In this document: positions 59,118-64,000 of the stretch, piece after piece | How the letters are laid out: each line of letters begins with the position of its first letter | Position numbering within the stretch: position 1 is the stretch's first letter | Source of the DNA: Abelmoschus esculentus | Taxonomy: Eukaryota; Streptophyta; Magnoliopsida; Malvales; Malvaceae | DNA: 64,000 nt | Direction: 5' to 3' | NCBI GenBank assembly: GCA_035048815.1 | Contig: JAUCBN010000054.1 | Location: forward strand, 10,230,001 to 10,294,000 | The notes under the pieces: model-generated | What the model saw: the letters and a program-made list of their open reading frames with translations, nothing else | Databases searched by the model: none | Told to the model about the DNA's origin: nothing | Translations under genes and position numbers: made by a program

Positions 59118-62100
59118 CGCAGGAGGAGGTATCGTCTCTGTTGATTCTATTTTGTCATGGTAGCCAGTAGATCGGTTTCTTTTGATAGTACAATTTAAGT
59201 GGTCTTCTTGGTCATGTATCTCTTGGTTTGTTGAGTGGCAAGCTCTCTTTGCTTATCCATGGATCAAATACATGACTTTGAAGGTGTCTAAGAATCTAGT
59301 ATCTACCTATGATCAAGTTAGAGAATTAGAAATGCAGATTTGTCTGGTGCTAGTCAATGTGTTCCACAGTTATATTAGCTTGTGATGAAATTTAAATGAT
59401 ATCTTTATCTAAGCTTAGCCACCAATTATTCAACACTGCCTTGTCATCTTTTAAAATTTATAACGTTATTTAATTAAGTCCTTATACTTCTGTTATATTC
59501 ATATAAATTGTTAAGCTTTAATTGATATCATTATGAAATAATTTTTTTCAGCTCAGTTTGTTTTATTTTCAACGTCATGATTCAAATTTATGTTCTTCGT
59601 TAAGTGATTCGTATTAGGAAAATTCTACAATGGGTGTCGAACACCGCTGAACACCACTAGCGTTGAACATTGTTGAACATCATTAAATTAATTAATAAAG
59701 ATTAAAAATCTTAAGGATTCAACTAATAAATAATAAATATTTAAAATAAAATTTTAATTAAATTATTTTTTACAGGGAAAACTATATGGATGGTCACCTA
59801 ACTATCATTCTTTTCTTGTGTTAGTCACCCAACTAATTTTTTCATCAAAATCAAAATTAAAATTTTATTTTATTATATTTTGGTCATCGACTTTTAAATA
59901 TTTAACGGAGATTATGATATGGTATGGTTTAATAATAATTTTAGCCCTTAAAATTATTACATTATATCAAGTTAATCCAAATAAAAAATAACTCATTAAA
60001 TATTTTAACTAAACCTTAAATTTTCCATCCCTTTTCTTCTTCTTGTAACACCACTTTAAAAATTAATTTGCAAACTCTCTCTTTATTTTTCATGTATCTT
60101 TGAACAACTTATTAAGTTTCAGATTATAAAAAACATTTTAATTTTATAATTTATTCTTTTAAAATCTAAGTTAAAAGAATAGTTTTTTTTTCTTTAAATC
60201 AGGAAGGCATTTTCGTCGAATAATTCTATTTTCAGCCCAAAGAAGGTTGTGTTTCGGTATCTGAGAAGTCACTGATACTAAATTTGTGTGAAGTTATAGG
60301 AACATCCATATGAAGATCGAAAATTTTATGTGAATTGATAAATCGATTTTTTTATAGATTCAATAAGCATCGAAAATGATAGAAAAAAAATATATACTAG
60401 TTTGGGAAAAGTCAAAGAAGCTAGATTAGATTTTAAAAGAACAAATCATAAATTAAAGTGTTTTTTTATAATCTAAAATTTAATAAATTATTCAAAGACA
60501 TAAGAGAAATAAAGAAAAAAATTGACAAATTAATTTTTTAAAGTAATGTTGTAAGAGAATCAAAAAAATTGAGGTTTAGTTAAAATATTTGATGAGTTAT
60601 ATTATATTAGAATTAATTTGATATAATAATTTTAGGGACTAAAATTATTATAAAACCATATGATGTCACATCTTTGTTAAATATTTAACGGGCCGATGAC
60701 CAAAATAATAATGAAATAAAACGTTAATAGTGATTTCGATGAAAAAAAAAATAGTTTAGTGACGAACCCAAAAAATGAGTGATAATTGGATGACCATTCA
60801 TGTAGTTTTTCTTATAGAAAATAATTTAATTGAATTTTTTTTTTAAATATTTATTAATTATATGTTGAGTCCTGTGATCTTTAATCTTTATTAATTAGTT
60901 TAATGATGTTCAAGAATATTCATCGTTAATGGTGTTCAGCAATGTTCGACACACGTTACAAAGTTATCCAAATAAGATTCAAACATCTCATTTGTTAGAT
61001 CAATTAACAATTGGTTTATAAAGTAATTTATTGTAAATTATATTGGTAAACTTTGAATTTTTATGACATATCATCAAACTTTTAAAATTTACAATACAAT
61101 CATTAAAATTTTAATTTATTTTCATTATGGTCATTATTGGTAGTTGCCATTAAAAAAACTGATGAGAGTTAATAATGTACTAACCTTAGTTAATAATGTT
61201 CTTCCCCCAAGACCCTTAATAACATCTCAACTTTCTCATTTTAAATAAAACTTATTTCGATTAAAAAAAAACTTTTATTACTGATTAATCTACCCTCAAT
61301 AACCAAAACATGCCTTTTTTTTTTTTATTCTCGTTCTTTCTTTATTTTAGTCGGGAGAGAGATAATTTTAAATAAACAGGTACGAAAGTTATAATTGACG
61401 ATCGAATTTATGGAAACAATGGTTTATACATTCCTCTTATTATCTACTCTAAGAATATTTTTTTTCGTTATCTTTTTTTGAGAATCGCCTAAAGTTCTAA
61501 CTAAAAAAATAAATGATTTTTCATTATCTTAATTGAAATAACGACCCTCCCAATATTGAAAGGTTATTCACTCACAAAAACCCTTATTGAAAAAATTTGA
61601 TAGTTTAAATTGGTTGAAATTGTCGAGAAGAGAAGACGACTTTCCTTCTCATGCATTTACCTAAATAGGGACGGAGCCATATATATAAGGTGGGTGGGAT
61701 TATTGTTTCTCCTAAATTTTTGGTATGATTATAATTTTAGTTTTTTAATTTTTAAATTAAAAATTTAATAGACTCTTAGTTTTTTTTTTATCCTTTTCAA
61801 CATTAAATCCTAAAAAAAAAAACTAAAATGAGAACAATATAAAAATTAAAATTTTTGGTGTCTAATTTATCGACAAACGTAAATTTTCTTTTAAAGATTT
61901 GAAGTTAAAAATTCATAGACATGAAAGAAATAATATAAAGAAAAATAAACTTTATTTGAAGACGGAAGAAAAAACCGACAAAATAAAAAATGATTTTTTT
62001 CTTTGAATTTCAAGATACTTCTCATTAAAGTGGAGGTTAAATTTGTTTTTAGGTGACAAAAATATGATTGATGAAATTTGATATCAAACGACGACGATGT

Positions 62101-63377
62101 GAAACGGTGGAGTGACAAAAAAATTATAATATATAAATTTTAATGATCAAGTTAAACATTTTAAAATTTTAATAATTAAAACAATTTTAAGAACGAAATT
62201 CAATGATAATTTATTTAGTTTATACTATTATATATATTTATCGCATAAGAGATGATAATATTAGGGTCAAGCACGATTAACATAAAATTCAAAATCTATC
62301 TGAAATAAGATAAATTTATGAATCATGGTTAATTAAATTTAACTTTTTATTTAATTTATAATTATTCTTATAATATAAAATAAATATTTTATATTTAAAA
62401 TATTATAAATATATTTTTAATTATTATTTTTTATTTTGAAAATATTTATAAAAAATATCTTAAAATTTTAATTTTTAAATTTTAATATTTAAAATTCAAA
62501 AGATAAAGTTATTTTGTTAAAATAAAATATAAAATTTCAAAAAGCTAACATTAATATAAAAAATCAAAATCAGATCAACCAAATTGAAAATTAATAATTA
62601 TTAAAATAGTTTATTAAATTAAACTGAACTCGATAAAAATGAATGAATATTTCACGAGCATGGAAAGCGCGTGGAACACGCAGTTCTGCAACATACGTGC
62701 GTCTGACAAGAACCCAAGTTTGGACTTTGGAGCTGCCTGCCATTAAGCTACGACTTTTTGAGGAAATTATCCTTTTTCACATTATATTACTAAAAATTAA
62801 TTATATAATATTTTTTTCTTCATGAATAATGAAAAGAAAAACAACTTAAAAGATAAAATATAATCAAATTCAGACAACGTCTTCTTTGTCCCTTATCCAT
62901 TTCCTTTGGATTTGTTTTTCTTTTAACCTTAAAAAAAGTTACTTTCTTGTTCAAACTAAACTTCTCAATTTCCTATGCAAACCCTTCATTGATCTTGTAA
63001 TTTGGTTTTTCCAATAATGTAAGAACAACTCTTTTTTGATTCTTGCTTTTGGCATCTGTTTTCTTGTCTTTTCCTTCAATTCTTAGATACCAACATTTTC
63101 TTTCTGGAATCTTTTTGACCTGGGAATCATATATTTGCTGCAGAAAAAGAAATTATCAATAAAGGTTCACTCTTTAATCCGGTAATCCTGTGTTACAGCA
63201 GAAGAGGACAGATATTTAGAATGTAAGATTATGGTTTTGGAATTGAAATTATTGTTTTTGTTTCTTTGTTTAATGGATGTTTGATGTTTATGTTGTTTTA
63301 TTGCAGATTAAGGAACTGGTAAATGGGATTTTCCAGATTATAACGGTGATTAGGGTCTCCAATTTTGAAGGCTGGAG
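59118..63377. other. intergenic region between SINAT and the right-edge gene
   Basis: 59118-59400 is probably SINAT 3'-UTR. Then comes a nested inverted-repeat element (59617-60972), AT-rich DNA, and from about 62880 a pyrimidine-rich, less AT-rich stretch that looks like the promoter and leader of the gene at 63378. A family-B-like scrap (GGGACGGAGCCATATATATA) lies at 61669. I see no other gene. Confidence 0.5.
59617..60972. mobile_element. nested inverted-repeat (foldback) element
   Basis: The outer arms pair: AATGGGTGTCGAACACCGCT and GAACATCATTAAATTAATTA on the left against the complement of ACATTGCTGAACACCAT-type text and GAACATCATTAAACTAATTA on the right, for about 150 bp. An inner pair begins GGAAAACTATATGGATGGTC at 59777 and ends with its complement near 60814, followed inward by TTTTGGTCATCGAC / GCCGATGACCAAAA. 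The arms are diverged. No coding sequence and no clear target duplication. Confidence 0.6.
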
Positions 63378-64000
63378 ATGTCTACCCAACATGGGAATTC
63401 TGACCGCAAACCCCCTTCTGGTAATGATTCATGGAAGCCATTTAAAGACAGGACAAGAGGATGTCTTGTTCTTTGTTGTGTTGTTTCATTTGTTAATGTT
63501 TTCTTACATAGGATGATTATGATATGCCCAAGAAGGAATTGATAATCACAGATGACATGAATTGTTGCCAAGAAAATTGAATGCTTCTAGTTTTCTGACA
63601 ACATTGTTGTTGAAACAACATGAACATGAAACATAGATTATTGTTTTTGTTTCTTTGTTTAGTGGATTTTGGTGGATGCCCTTTTTGTATTTTTAGATGT
63701 TTTATGGACTTCCTATAGTGTTTCTCTAACTAGTGTTTCGATTATGTGTTTTCGGAAACTTATGTTTTTTGATAATATGGTAGGTTTATCGTGTTGCATT
63801 TGCAGGATCCAGTTCTCGTTTATATGACCTGCTATCTGCGGAACAGCCGTATTGGAATCGACCTAGTGAGGCAGATAGCACAGCTTGGTATATGAGGAAG
63901 GACTCATGGAGAGCATCTAGTATGTCGCCTTTTAACTCTAATACTTGTGTTTGAAGCATCATATACTGACTTATCAAATAGGAGACATAGGGCCAAATTC
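63378..64000 (+). CDS. 5' part of an unrecognised gene, cut by the window edge
   Basis: Exons with good borders are 63378-63420 (after an in-frame ATG, ends CTTCTG/GTAATG), 63806-63919 (TGCAG before, GTATGT after) and 63982 to the window edge (AATAG before). Phases agree. The protein starts MSTQHGNSDRKPPSG, continues SSSRLYDLLSAEQPYWNRPS and EADSTAWYMRKDSWRAS, then RDIGPNS. It is hydrophilic, rich in Ser, Arg and Trp, with no signal peptide, so a soluble or nuclear protein is likely. I do not recognise the family. An upstream leader intron ending ATTGCAG near 63306 is likely. Confidence 0.6.

Noticed and set aside
59182..59385. 67-codon frame after SINAT
   Set aside because: Lies in the likely SINAT 3'-UTR, same strand, with no independent start context or family signal.
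62640..62825. 60-codon frame upstream of the right-edge gene
   Set aside because: No splice link to the exons at 63378 and the second half is AT-derived; may be leader or promoter sequence.

Overview
The window is nuclear DNA of a flowering plant. The genes are split by short GT-AG introns, they belong to plant families (germin-like protein, 3-ketoacyl-CoA synthase, TBL acetyltransferase, WAK receptor kinase, SINAT, plant annexins), and they sit in very AT-rich DNA full of MITEs, SINE-like copies and LTR relics. The proteins look eudicot and remind me of Malvales (cotton relatives), but that is recall and not a test.

Layout, left to right. 1-5.4 kb is repeats only. At 5.4-6.9 kb a single-exon germin-like gene (+) is followed tail-to-tail by a broken CIPK kinase copy (-). 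6.9-16.3 kb is transposon debris: a foldback element with a 9-bp target duplication, an exact 73-bp tandem array, MITEs and GGATATCC-rich DNA. At 16.3-17.9 kb lies a two-exon KCS (+). At 18.4-20.4 kb a 2.03-kb solo LTR sits inside an older SINE-like copy. At 22.6-23.8 kb I find a three-exon gene for a 64-residue Gly/Cys-rich protein that is too fragmented for ordinary ORF calling. A scrap of a SINAT gene lies at 25.6 kb. At 27.1-29.2 kb is a five-exon TBL gene (+), convergent with a three-exon ARM-repeat gene of the PUB42-44 type (-, 30.2-32.9 kb) that has no U-box. A WAK-like kinase gene with three frameshifts (-, 36.5-39.5 kb) carries several small transposons in one intron. Two tandem annexin genes (-, 42.8-45.2 and 46.8-48.3 kb) share an identical six-exon structure, including a GC-AG intron. 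An NRPE5/RPB5-like pseudogene (-, 54.0-55.6 kb) lacks the conserved last exon. A SINAT E3 ligase gene (+, 57.3-59.1 kb) follows, then a nested inverted repeat (59.6-61.0 kb), and an unrecognised gene (+) runs off the right edge.

There is no operon logic: these are independent transcription units. What links them is local duplication (annexins), gene decay (CIPK, WAK, NRPE5, SINAT scrap) and invasion by short inverted-repeat elements. I see no clear new multi-gene system. The most novel single items are the small Gly/Cys-rich gene, the U-box-less ARM protein, the KCS with a conserved His changed to Tyr, and the unusual repeat structures.
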